This document shows positions 54,041 to 63,491 of a stretch of DNA of 64,000 nt, one piece after another. Position 1 is the first letter of the stretch. Every line of letters begins with the position of its first letter. Source of the stretch: Malacoplasma penetrans HF-2 (lineage in GTDB: Bacteria; Bacillota_I; Bacilli_A; Mycoplasmatales; Mycoplasmoidaceae); contig NC_004432.1 of the NCBI RefSeq assembly GCF_000011225.1, positions 930,001 through 994,000 on the forward strand. The letters are read 5' to 3'. Below the pieces are notes generated by a model. That model had not been told where the DNA came from, searched no databases, and was given only the letters and a program-made list of their open reading frames with translations. A program made the position numbers and the translations under genes.

Positions 54041-54066
54041 ATGACAACTTTTAATTTAGTTGTCAT
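54041..54066 (-). terminator. Terminator of coiled-coil gene D2
   Basis: ATGACAACT / AGTTGTCAT with T-run on the minus strand. It abuts the D1 promoter block. The same hairpin ends D3, D4 and D5 (54971, 55940, 56849). Confidence 0.8.
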
Positions 54067-54100
54067 TACAAAGAATAATAACTTGTACATTAAAGTAATG

Positions 54101-54664
54101 TTAGTTGAATTGCAAATCTTGTAATATTTTTGAGTGATCTTGTAATATTTTTGAGTGATCTTGTAATATTTTTGAGTGATCTTGTAATATTTTTGAGTGT
54201 TCAGAAACATCTTTTTTAAGAATTGACACATCATTTTCAAGAACTGTAACTTTTTCTTTAAGAATTTTAATGTCACTTTTAACTTCTACCATATCATCTT
54301 TAAGAACAGAAATATCATGTTTCATTTCTTTCATATCAGAAAGAATGATCCCTAATGTATCTTTAATAAATTTAATTTCATTACTTAAATCAGTTGGTTT
54401 TTTATCATCATCACTAGGTGGTGGAACCTCAATAGGTTTTGGATGTCTTTTAGTTTTATAAATTTTCATATTGCCTTCAAACACTGATGTTTCTATTATA
54501 TCACCAGTCTTATCATCCTCATATGAGTCAAAACTAACATTGAAGTTTTTAACATCAACAAATTTGCAACCTTTAATGATACTTGCAAATTCTTTTTCAG
54601 AATATCTACCAGTAAATGGTTTAGACACTTTATTATTTTTATTTTCTTTATTATTTTTAGTCAT
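54101..54664 (-). CDS. DUF16-like coiled-coil protein D2 (187 aa)
   Basis: Same N-terminal domain as D1 (KGCKFVDVKNFNVSFDSYED), then linker and coil (MKHDISVLKDDMVEVKSDIK, ILKEKVTVLENDVSILKKD). The coil ends in four copies of the heptad SKILQDH (the last reads SKILQDL), encoded by 21-bp DNA repeats at 54117-54200, and QFN. It is the longest of the five because of these repeats. Start as in D1. Confidence 0.75.
   Translation of the reverse strand: MTKNNKENKNNKVSKPFTGRYSEKEFASIIKGCKFVDVKNFNVSFDSYEDDKTGDIIETSVFEGNMKIYKTKRHPKPIEVPPPSDDDKKPTDLSNEIKFIKDTLGIILSDMKEMKHDISVLKDDMVEVKSDIKILKEKVTVLENDVSILKKDVSEHSKILQDHSKILQDHSKILQDHSKILQDLQFN
54117..54200 (-). repeat. 21-bp tandem repeats coding for heptads in D2
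   Basis: Four units of CTTGTAATATTTTTGAGTGA plus one base, nearly the same in sequence. Corresponding copy numbers are two in D3, three in D4 and one in D5; D1 has none. Confidence 0.9.
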
Positions 54665-54970
54665 GGAAATCTCCTTTTTTAATTTAATTAAGTTAGTAAA
54701 GTTAATAATGCTTATGAAGCAATATTATTAAGTTCTTTAAATAAACTTTTGAGAAATTAATAAATAGTAATAAAGCTTCTTCTAGTTTTTAAACATTAGT
54801 TTAGGTTTAACTATTTATTAATTTCCAATTTTAAAAACCGTAAAGCATGGATATAATTTTTTCATCCAGAAAGTAAAGCAATTTAAATCAATAGTTTTTA
54901 AAAGAAGACAATGTCTTTTTTATGTCTTCATTATATTAATGTAAAAATTTGAGGTTAATGTCATAAAAAA
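54665..54970 (-). promoter_or_regulatory. Promoter block and structured leader of D2
   Basis: TATAAT at 54930-54935 and the shared block behind it; leader about 265 nt. It keeps GAAGAC / GTCTTC, a shorter TTTTAAAAAC / GTTTTTAAAA stem, and a hairpin AATAATGCTT / AAGCAATATTATT near 54704-54729. In this hairpin a T:A pair of D1 is replaced by C:G. Confidence 0.6.
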
Positions 54971-55031
54971 ATGACAACTTTTTAATTTAGTTGTCATTAC
55001 AATGAATAATTGTTTATGCATTAAAGTAAGG

Positions 55032-55574
55032 TTAGTTGAATTGCAAATCTTGTAATATTTTTGAGTGATCTTGTAATATTTTTGAGTGTTCAGAAACATC
55101 TTTTTTAAGAATTGACACATCATTTTCAAGAACTGTAACTTTTTCTTTAAGAATTTTAATGTCACTTTTTACCTCTACCATATCTGTTTCAAGAACTGTA
55201 ACTTTTTCTTTAAGATAATTGATATCTTGTTTCATTTCTTTCATATCAGAAAGAATGATCCCTAATGTATCTTTAATAAATTTGATTTCATTACTTAAAT
55301 CAGTTGGTTTTTTATCATCATCGCCAGGTGGTGGAACCTCAATAGGTTTTCTATGTCTTTTAGTTTTATAAATTTTCATATTGCCTTCAAACACTGATGT
55401 TTCTATTATATCACCAGTCTTTTCATCCTCATATGAATCAAAACTAACATTGAAATTTTTTACATCAACAAATTTGCAACCTTTAACAATGTTAGTAAAT
55501 TCTTTTTCAGTATATCTACCAGTAAATGGTTTAGAAACTTTTTTATTTTTATTTTCTTTATTATTTTTAGTCAT
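55032..55574 (-). CDS. DUF16-like coiled-coil protein D3 (180 aa)
   Basis: The N-terminal domain (GRYTEKEFTNIVKGCKFVDV) is the most diverged of the five; linker PPPGDDDKK as in D1. The coil is built of the same heptad blocks in another order (INYLKEKVTVLETDMVEVKS, DIKILKEKVTVLENDVS), with two SKILQD(H/L) units at the end. Shuffling of heptad blocks between copies is evident. RBS as in the others (GGAGATTTTC). Confidence 0.75.
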   Translation of the reverse strand: MTKNNKENKNKKVSKPFTGRYTEKEFTNIVKGCKFVDVKNFNVSFDSYEDEKTGDIIETSVFEGNMKIYKTKRHRKPIEVPPPGDDDKKPTDLSNEIKFIKDTLGIILSDMKEMKQDINYLKEKVTVLETDMVEVKSDIKILKEKVTVLENDVSILKKDVSEHSKILQDHSKILQDLQFN

Positions 55575-55939
55575 GAAAATCTCCTTTTTTAATTTAATTC
55601 AAATTAGTTAGTTAATAATGTCTAAGAAACATTATTATTAAGTTTTTTAAATAAACATTTAAGAAATTAATAAATAGTAATAAAGTTTTTTGGCAAAGCT
55701 AGTCCCACAGATTTTTAGAAAATATTCCATTTAGCTAGGAATCTAAGTCTTTTTAAAACTTTTAAATATTAGATTGAACTGCTTATTAATTTCAGATTTT
55801 AAAAACTATGTAGGAAATAATTGAATTTTTATCATTAAAAAGTTAAATAATTTGAATCCGTAGTTTTTAAAAGAAGACAATGTCTTTTTTATGTCTTCAT
55901 TATATTAATGTAAAAATTTGAAGTTAATGTCATAAAAAA
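55575..55939 (-). promoter_or_regulatory. Promoter block and structured leader of D3
   Basis: D1-type leader of about 320 nt; TATAAT at 55899-55904. The long stem is kept as TTTTAAAAACTATG / CGTAGTTTTTAAAA, where A becomes G opposite T, a U:G wobble in RNA. The start-proximal hairpin is kept with one mismatch. Confidence 0.6.
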
Positions 55940-55999
55940 ATGACAACTTTTAATTTAGTTGTCATTACAAAGAATAATAACTTGTACATTAAAGTAATG

Positions 56000-56542
56000 T
56001 TAGTTGAATTGCAAATCTTGTAATATTTTTGAGTGATCTTGTAATATTTTTGAGTGATCTTGTAATATTTTTGAGTGTTCAGAAACATCTTTTTTAAGAA
56101 TTGACACATCATTTTCAAAAACTGTAACTTTTTCTTTAAGAATTTTAATGTCACTTTTAACTTCTACCATATCATCTTTAAGAACAGAAATATCATGTTT
56201 CATTTCTTTCATATCAGAAAGAATGATCCCTAATGTATCTTTAATAAATTTAATTTCATTACTTAAATCAGTTGGTTTTTTATCATCATCACTAGGTGGT
56301 GGAACCTCAATAGGTTTTGGATGTCTTTTAGTTTTATAAATTTTCATATTGCCTTCAAACACTGATGTTTCTATTATATCACCAGTCTTTTCATCCTCAT
56401 ATGAGTCAAAACTAACATTGAAGTTTTTAACATCTACAAATTTGCAACCTTTAATGATACTTGTAAATTCTTTTTCAGAATATCTATCAGTAAATGGTTT
56501 AGACACTTTATTATTTTTATTTTCTTTATTATTTTTAGTCAT
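56000..56542 (-). CDS. DUF16-like coiled-coil protein D4 (180 aa)
   Basis: Nearly the same as D2 in its N-terminal domain, linker (PPPSDDDKK) and coil, but with three SKILQD(H/L) heptads in place of four and KEKVTVFEND in place of KEKVTVLEND. The flanking DNA on both sides also matches D2. It appears to be a recent duplicate. Confidence 0.75.
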   Translation of the reverse strand: MTKNNKENKNNKVSKPFTDRYSEKEFTSIIKGCKFVDVKNFNVSFDSYEDEKTGDIIETSVFEGNMKIYKTKRHPKPIEVPPPSDDDKKPTDLSNEIKFIKDTLGIILSDMKEMKHDISVLKDDMVEVKSDIKILKEKVTVFENDVSILKKDVSEHSKILQDHSKILQDHSKILQDLQFN

Positions 56543-56849
56543 GGAAATCTCCTTTTTTAATTTAATTAAGTTAGTAAAGTTAATAATGCTTATGAAGCAA
56601 TATTATTAAGTTCTTTAAATAAACTTTTGAGAAATTAATAAATAGTAATAAAGCTTCTTCTAGTTTTTAAACATTAGTTTAGGTTTAACTATTTATTAAT
56701 TTCCAATTTTAAAAACCGTAAAGCATGGATATAATTTTTTCATCCAGAAAGTAAAGCAATTTAAATCAATAGTTTTTAAAAGAAGACAATGTCTTTTTTA
56801 TGTCTTCATTATATTAATGTAAAAATTTGAGGTTAATGTCATAAAAAAA
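56543..56849 (-). promoter_or_regulatory. Promoter block and structured leader of D4
   Basis: Almost the same as the D2 leader; TATAAT at 56808-56813, leader about 265 nt, same hairpins. Confidence 0.6.
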
Positions 56850-56909
56850 TGACAACTTTTTAATTTAGTTGTCATTACAATGAATAATTGTTTATGCATT
56901 AAAGTAAGG

Positions 56910-57368
56910 TTAGTTGAATTGCAAAACTTGTAATATTTTTGAGTGTTCAGAAACATCAGTTTTAAGAATTGACACATCATTTTCAAGAACTGTAACTTTT
57001 TCTTTAAGATAATTGATATCTTGTTTCATTTCTTTCATATCAGAAAGAATGATGCCTAGTGAATCTTTAATAAATTTAATTTCATTACTTAAATCAGTTG
57101 TTTTTTTATCATCATCACCAGGTGGCGGAATATCAATTGGTTTTGGTTGTCTTTTAGTTTTATAAATTTTCATATTACCTTCAAACACTGATGTTTCTAT
57201 TATATCACCAGTCTTTTCGTCCTCATATGAGTCAAAGCTAACATTGAAGTTTTTTACATCAACAAATTTACAACCTTTAATAATGTTAGTAAATTCTTTT
57301 TCAGAATATCTGCCAGTAAAGGGTTTAGACACTTTATTATTTTTATTTTCTTTATTGTTTTTAACCAT
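56910..57368 (-). CDS. DUF16-like coiled-coil protein D5 (152 aa)
   Basis: The shortest copy, starting MVKNNKENKNNK. It has the usual N-terminal domain, linker IDIPPPGDDDKK, a short coil (MKQDINYLKEKVTVLENDVS, ILKTDVSEHSKILQ) and one heptad before VLQFN. First of the array in the direction of transcription. RBS AAGGAG a few nt before the ATG. Confidence 0.75.
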   Translation of the reverse strand: MVKNNKENKNNKVSKPFTGRYSEKEFTNIIKGCKFVDVKNFNVSFDSYEDEKTGDIIETSVFEGNMKIYKTKRQPKPIDIPPPGDDDKKTTDLSNEIKFIKDSLGIILSDMKEMKQDINYLKEKVTVLENDVSILKTDVSEHSKILQVLQFN

Positions 57369-57676
57369 AAAAATCTCCTTTTTTAATTTAATTAAGTTAG
57401 TAAAGTTAATAATGCTTATGAAGCAATATTATTAAGTTCTTTAAATAAACTTTTGAGAAATTAATAAATGGTAATAAAGCTTCTTCAAGTTTTTAAACAT
57501 TAGTTTAGGTTTGACTATTCATTAATTTCAAATTTTAAAAATATCAATTGTTGATTTAATTTTTATATGTTAAAAAATTAAATCATTGAATCAAAAGTTT
57601 CTAAAATGAAGACAATGTCTTTTTTATGTCTTCATTATATTAATGTAAAAATTTGAGATTAATGTCATAAAAAAAT
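57369..57676 (-). promoter_or_regulatory. Promoter block and leader of D5
   Basis: TATAAT at 57634-57639 with the ATGACATT block to 57676; leader about 265 nt. The GAAGAC / GTCTTC dyad and the start-proximal hairpin are kept; the long stem is weaker. The neighbouring terminator has an unrelated stem, so the block itself is what is conserved. Confidence 0.6.
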
Positions 57677-57697
57677 ACTCAATTTCTTGAGTATTTT
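57671..57697 (-). terminator. Terminator of the heterodimeric ABC exporter operon
   Basis: AAAATACTCAA / TTGAGTATTTT, 14 nt past the stop at 57711. Confidence 0.8.
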
Positions 57698-57710
57698 CAT
57701 TTTTTAAATT

Positions 57711-59504
57711 TTATTCATGGTCTTCCATGACAGCATTTGCTTTATATAAACTATAGTAAAACCCTTTATTTTTTAATAGTTGTTTATGATTACCAATTTC
57801 TTGAATTTCACCATCTTTTAAAACAATAATTTTATCTGCTTTGACAACAGTAGATAAACGGTGTGCAATAACAATTACAGTTTTGTTATTAGTAATTTTC
57901 ATTAAAGCATTTTGAATATCAATTTCAGTCTTTGTGTCAACAGATGAAGTTGCTTCATCTAATACTAATATTTTAGCTTCTGACATAAATGCTCTTGCAA
58001 TTGAAATTAACTGAATTTGACCAAGTGACAAATCACTCATTTTTTCAGACATGATAGTCTCATACCCATCTGGTAATTTTTTAATAAAGTAATCAACATT
58101 AGATTTTTTACAAACATCTATAACTTGTTCAGCTGTTGCATTAGTGTTTCCATATCAAATATTTTTTTCAATACTTTCTGAAAATAAGAAAGGATCTTGT
58201 AAAACAATTGAAATGTTTTTAAATAAACTTTGTTTACTAATATCTTTAATATTAGTTCCATCAATCAAAATCTCTCCTGAATCAATTTCATAAAATCTTG
58301 AAATCAAAGATGCCATTGTGGTTTTACCACTTCCTGTTGGCCCAACAATTGCAACTGTTTCATTAGGGTTGATTGTGAAACTAACATTTTTTAAAATTGG
58401 TCTATCTTCAACATATGAAAAATTAACATTTTTAAATTCAATTTTTCCTTGAACTGTAGGTTCAAGTTTTCCTTGATCCACTTCATTGATTTCATCCAAC
58501 ACTGCAAACACTCTTTTTGATGCTACTGTTGTTTTTTGTAAAGTTCCAGCAAGTCTTAATGAATTACTTGTTTCACCAGTTGCAATTCTTGCCAATAAAA
58601 CAAAAGAAGTTAATAATCCTATTTCATAACTTGGAAAAAAGATACTTCCACTATTAATATTGTTTACAAAAAAGATAATTCCTAACACATAAATAAAAGC
58701 ATACATCACTGTTTCAATAAAATCATTTCAAGGTCAAATGAAATTTAAAATCATTTCAGCCCCTCTAGATTCTTTAGCTTGATTATGATTTATTTCTTTA
58801 AATAAATTAAATGCTTTTTCTTCATAACAAAAAGATTTAATTGCTTTTCTTCCAGAAACATATTCTTCAACAACTCCATTTAATTTACCAACTTCATTTT
58901 GCATTCTCATGTATTTTGGTCCTGCTTTTAAAGAGATAATAAATGACACTGTAACTAACACTAAATAAAAACCTAATGTGATAGCAGTTAAGATTGGTGA
59001 AATAATAAGTAATCCAATAAACACACCAATTACTACAAGTGGTGCTGTAAAGATTTCCCCAATACAAACAGATAAATTAATTGCAAGTGCATTAGTATCA
59101 GTTGTACCTCTACTAATTAAATCTCCCCTTGCTGCTTTTTCAACAATTTTAAAAGGCATTCTTCTAATCTTATTAAAGAATAATTCTCTAATAGAATAAC
59201 CAATATGATAGGTCAATTTTAAGATTAGTTTTTGACTGATAATATATGCAAAAAAGTATAAAGTATAACCTATCATGATTAAAGCACAACCAATTGAGAA
59301 GTTAATAAATGCAGAAGCTGGTGAATTGCTATTTAAATCATAGAAAAAGTTTTGAATCACAATTCCTAAACCAATTGAAGTAGCAACAGAAAAAGTAGTT
59401 TTCAATAATGACAAAAAGATTGCACCATAAAAAGCTTTTTTGTTTTTACTCAACATCAATATTAGTCTTTTAAATACACTTATATATCCAATATGTTGTT
59501 TCAT
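57711..59504 (-). CDS. ABC exporter half-transporter, subunit 2
   Basis: 597 residues; MDR-type membrane domain fused to an ATPase. Six helices lie within residues 20-330, for example AFYGAIFLSLLKTTFSVATS and PILTAITLGFYLVLVTVSFI. Walker A VGPTGSGKTTMAS, the Q-loop in SIVLQDPFLF, signature LSLGQIQLISIAR and Walker B AKILVLDEATSSVD with the full catalytic Glu. The start is 2 nt past the stop of the other subunit, so they form a heterodimer. Substrate (drug, lipid or peptide) unknown. Confidence 0.9.
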
Positions 59505-59506
59505 AA

Positions 59507-61276
59507 TTATTCCCCAATTGTTTTTTGTGAATCATAAATTTTGTTATATAAAGCACATTTTTTAACTAATTGATTATGAGTACCAATGTCAATGATTTGA
59601 CCTTTATCTAAAACAATAATTTTATCTGCATCTTTAATAGTTTTTACTTGTTGAGAAACAATGATAAAAGTTTTATTTTTAAAGTTATTTTTAATATTTT
59701 TTAAAACTTTATCTCTTGTTAAATTATCAAGAGCACTCAAACTATCATCTAAAATATAGATTCCAGATTTTTTTGCAAAAGCACGCGCTATTGCCATTCT
59801 TTGCTTTTGTCCACCTGAGAAATTATTACCATTTTGAAGTACTTCAGAATCATATTGTTTTTCAGTTTTATTAATAAATTCATCAGCACAAGCTAGTTTT
59901 GCAGCTCACTCAATTTTCTCTTGAGATGCTTGGTTATTCCCCATTGTAATATTTGATTTAATAGTTCCAGAAAAGATGAATTTTTCTTGTAAAGCAACAC
60001 TAACTTGTTTTCTTATATTTTTAGTACTAACTTCACTACTTGTGTATCCACCAAATCTAATTTCACCTGATTCTGGTTCTGCTAAATTTGCAGCAAGTGC
60101 AACAATAGTAGATTTACCACTTCCAGTAGGCCCAATTATTCCCAAAATCTCTCCTGGATTTACTTTAAAAGAAATGTTATCAATAATAGGTTTTTCATCA
60201 CTCACTATTCCATATGAGTAACTTACATTTTTAAATTCTAAAGAAGGCACAAATTCATTTTCAAAATCCACTTCAGTAGGTTGTTCAATATCTATTTTTA
60301 ATATTTCTTCAATTCTTTCAATACAAATTCTAGTTCTATTAACAGAAACTAAAGTCATTGAAATTCCAAAGACACAAAATACAGCATAGATTAAATAATT
60401 AGCAAAAGCAATCACTTCATTAATTGCAATTGTTTGATTACCAACAGAAACATAGTTTACTGTACCACTAATAAAAACCACAATAATAATTGCTGCATTC
60501 AAAGCAAAGAATAAAAAGATAATCCCAAAGTAAACTAAAGTTTCACCCTTATAAATAGATTTGTATCAAGCAATATTGTGAATATCAAATCTTTCAGATT
60601 GATATTTTTGAATTCTAAATGATCTTACAGTTTTAGTACCTGCAATATTTTCACGCATTACTCTATTCACATTATCAAGTTCTTCAAAACTTGTTGTGAA
60701 ATACTTTTTAGCTTTTTGGTTACTAATTCAGTAAACTGCTAAAATTGATGGAATTATTAATACAAAAACACTAGATAAAATAGGGCTAATTGTTAAACAA
60801 AAAATAACAACCCCTGTAATTAACATCATACTTTCAAAGAAAAACAAAAAGAAAGTAAAAATTGTTTCTTGATATTGATATGAATCATTTGTTGCTCTAG
60901 AAACAATTGAAGAAACTGAAAGCTTATTAAACTCATTATCTTTAATTCATTGCAGTCTTCAAAATAAATTGTTTCTTAACCTTTCTACAATTTCTACAGC
61001 AGATTTAATGTGGAAAAACCTTGAGGTTACTCTACATAAAAATCCAACTGTCACCATAGAAACTATCACTGCAAAAATAATTAAGACTTGATGAATTTCT
61101 TGATTCACTTGGTCAGATGTTAAATTTCCAATAGCAATATTATTAAAGTGTCTTGTAATCTCTGAAAGTAAGAAAGGTTGGAAAGTACTTGATACACATT
61201 CAATTGCTGAAAAAGTTAAAGCAATAATAAGAAAAAGGGTGTTTTTCTTTTTAAATTGCTTAAAAATTTTAATCAT
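59507..61276 (-). CDS. ABC exporter half-transporter, subunit 1
   Basis: 589 residues; same build as its partner. Walker A IGPTGSGKSTIVA, the Q-loop region SVALQEKFIFSGTI, and Walker B SGIYILDDSLSALD. Asp stands where the partner has the catalytic Glu, so this subunit has the degenerate site usual in heterodimeric exporters. RBS GAGGAT decides the start at 61276. Confidence 0.9.
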
Positions 61277-61582
61277 AATATATCCTCTTCTTTTACAAAA
61301 AATATAAAAAATACATAACAAAGATAGTATTTAAAAAATACAATCTTAAACAAAAATTTAAAAAGAAAAGGAATCTAATAGAAAGTTCTATAAGAACATC
61401 AGAATTTCTCAAAAAAAGGAGTAAATTCTTTTAAATTAAAAAAATTAATTCACTTATTAAGAAAATTTCAATTCATTAAAACAACATTCATAAATACTCC
61501 TTTCATAAATCTATTAAATCTTATCATAGAGATAAACATAATTATTAGAAAGATATTGAGAGCACAATCTAATACAAAATAA
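61277..61582. other. Intergenic region upstream of the ABC exporter operon
   Basis: AT-rich DNA with no gene or repeat seen. It should hold the operon promoter on the minus strand. Confidence 0.4.
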
Positions 61583-61613
61583 AAAGCATTATGGTTTTAT
61601 CCATAATGCTTTA
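61583..61613 (-). terminator. Terminator of rpsD
   Basis: AAAGCATTATGG / CCATAATGCTTT with T-runs, 20 nt past the rpsD stop. Confidence 0.85.
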
Positions 61614-61632
61614 AAAATAATAAGTATATAAA

Positions 61633-62241
61633 CTACACTAATCTGTTGAATCATTCAACAACGTAAGCTTCATTAATTCCTTCTGGTAATTCATCTCTTT
61701 CAGGGAATCTTACATATTTACCTTTTTTAGTTTTAAGATCAGAATCTACAAACTTACAAGGAGTGTTGCTAGCACCTGCTGCTACAATTGGTAAATCTTT
61801 AGATTTTGGTGCAACTTCAATAGTTTGTTCTAATTTAACCATACATGATGGAATAGTAACTTTTTTTCCATCTAATAAAATGTGACCATGGTTAACTAAT
61901 TGTCTAGCTGCTCTTCTAGTTGGAGCAAATCCCATTCTATAAACTAAGTTATCTAATCTACTTTCTAAAGCAATGAAAGTATTTAAAGTCAAAGCACCTT
62001 TCATATGTTTAGCAATTACAAAAGTTCTTCTGAACTGTCTGTCATTTAGACCATACAAGTACATCATTTTTTGTTTTTCTTGTAATTGTTCACCATAACC
62101 TGATAATTTAACTCTTTTGTTACCATGTTGACCTGGTGCATAAGTTCTTTTTTTACCTTTAATAAACTCTCTTTCAGTTTCTAATAAAGAGAATCCATAT
62201 CTTCTTGATTTTTTAGTAATACTTCCTAAGTATCTTGACAT
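61633..62241 (-). CDS. rpsD: 30S ribosomal protein S4
   Basis: 202 residues, full length. Typical segments are MSRYLGSITKKSRRYGFSL, YAPGQHGNKRVKLSGYGEQL, EKQKMMYLYGLNDRQFRR, and the S4 RNA-binding domain LESRLDNLVYRMGFAPTRRA with QLVNHGHILLDGK. It binds 16S rRNA and nucleates 30S assembly. The start MSRYLG is chosen over an in-frame ATG 15 nt upstream on family grounds; GGAG lies about 10 nt before it. A UGA Trp is near the C-terminus (VVEWFNRLV). Confidence 0.97.
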
Positions 62242-62542
62242 AATTAATATCTCCAATAATTTAAAATATAAAAACTTATTTTTTATAAAAATTTAAAAAC
62301 AAGTAAAAAATAAAATACATAATAAGGTTCTTGATTCTTTAAAGATAATTTAATGTAGATATGTTCAGTATTTCAGCATACTTACTAATAAAGCTTAATA
62401 GCCATTAAATTATTTATTTAAATATCAAAATGCTGACTATGCAAAAATAATTATACAATAAAAAGCTTTTTTAATTTATTTAAATTGATTTATTTAATAT
62501 GTTAAAATTCCATATTATTTTAATGATTTAATTATCATAACT
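62242..62542. other. Divergent intergenic region between rpsD and a membrane protein gene
   Basis: About 300 bp, AT-rich, no gene seen. It must hold promoters for both directions; I could not assign boxes firmly. Confidence 0.4.
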
Positions 62543-63472
62543 ATGATTACAAAAAGAGAAAGAATTAATAAGGTAATTTCTTTTATTAAAAAACCATCTA
62601 AAAGTTTTCAAATTATTTGAACTGCTTTAACATTTGCATTAGTTATAACATCTATTTTAATAGCTATATTTTTAGATACTAAGATTCTTAATTCTATTAT
62701 TTATGGTTTTACTTGTTTCTTTTTTATATATTTTTTATATTTATTTTTTAACCATTATAAAAAATATATCAATCAGTTTATATCTTCAAAAATAAAGAAT
62801 ACTAATACTTATACAAAGTTGTCAAATTCAAAACTATTTAATCATTATGATAGGAAAATTTTATCTTATATACTATCAATTATTTATTCAGTGATTTATG
62901 TATTGGTTCTAATTACTTTTGGAATTATATATAGTTCAAAATATTATGGAATCTTTTCTGCTTATTATTTGTTATCAATATGTATAAAAATATTAATTAT
63001 TTTAGGAATTTTAAAATTTAAAAATAGAGAAGATGTACAAAAAAGGATTCAATTAATATCCTCATTACTATTATTGTTATTAAACATTGTTATATGTCTT
63101 TTTATTACACTTATAATTTTTCAACCTAATAAAGTTCAATATGACAATTGAGTAATTATAATTTTTAGTTCTTTAACAACAATAAGGTTAATTACAATAA
63201 TTGTTTCTTTAAAAAAATGAAAAACAAAAGAACCATTAAAATTAATTTTAAAGAAAATAAGGTTTATTGAACTTTTAGTAACAGTTGTTATTTTACAAAC
63301 AACAATGCTTGCATATTATGGGGCAACTCAGTCTATGGAAATATTAAACTACACAATAGGGTTTGTGGTCTTTGTTTCAATTGTTATTTTAGTAGGATGA
63401 ATTTTAATAAGTTCTATAATCCAATATGTTAAATTTAATAAAAATAAAAAAGATCAACTATTAAATAATTAA
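62543..63472 (+). CDS. Integral membrane protein, about 8-9 helices
   Basis: 309 residues. Hydrophobic stretches include TALTFALVITSILIAIFLD, IIYGFTCFFFIYFLYLFF, ILSIIYSVIYVLVLITFGII, LLSICIKILIILGILKF, LISSLLLLLLNIVICLFITL and FVVFVSIVILVGWILISSII. Lys-rich cytosolic loops; no recognisable family motif. One of the few plus-strand genes. The stop codon lies inside the terminator hairpin. Confidence 0.75.
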
Positions 63473-63485
63473 GTTGATCTTTTTT
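63446..63485. terminator. Bidirectional terminator between convergent genes
   Basis: AAAAAGATCAACT / AGTTGATCTTTTTT. It serves the membrane protein gene and the minus-strand surface protein gene. Confidence 0.85.
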
Positions 63486-63491
63486 ACATTA

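Noticed and set aside
54031-54276. Second-frame ORFs rich in QKYYKIT repeats over the coiled-coil genes
   Set aside because: They are shadows of the 21-bp repeats in another frame. The D2, D3 and D4 genes have RBS, start codons and conserved N-terminal domains in the true frame.
53164-57368. Coiled-coil proteins as cleaved substrates of the C39 exporter
   Set aside because: None has a double-glycine or Gly-Ala site after a short amphipathic leader. The shared promoter block suggests co-regulation but not that they are substrates.
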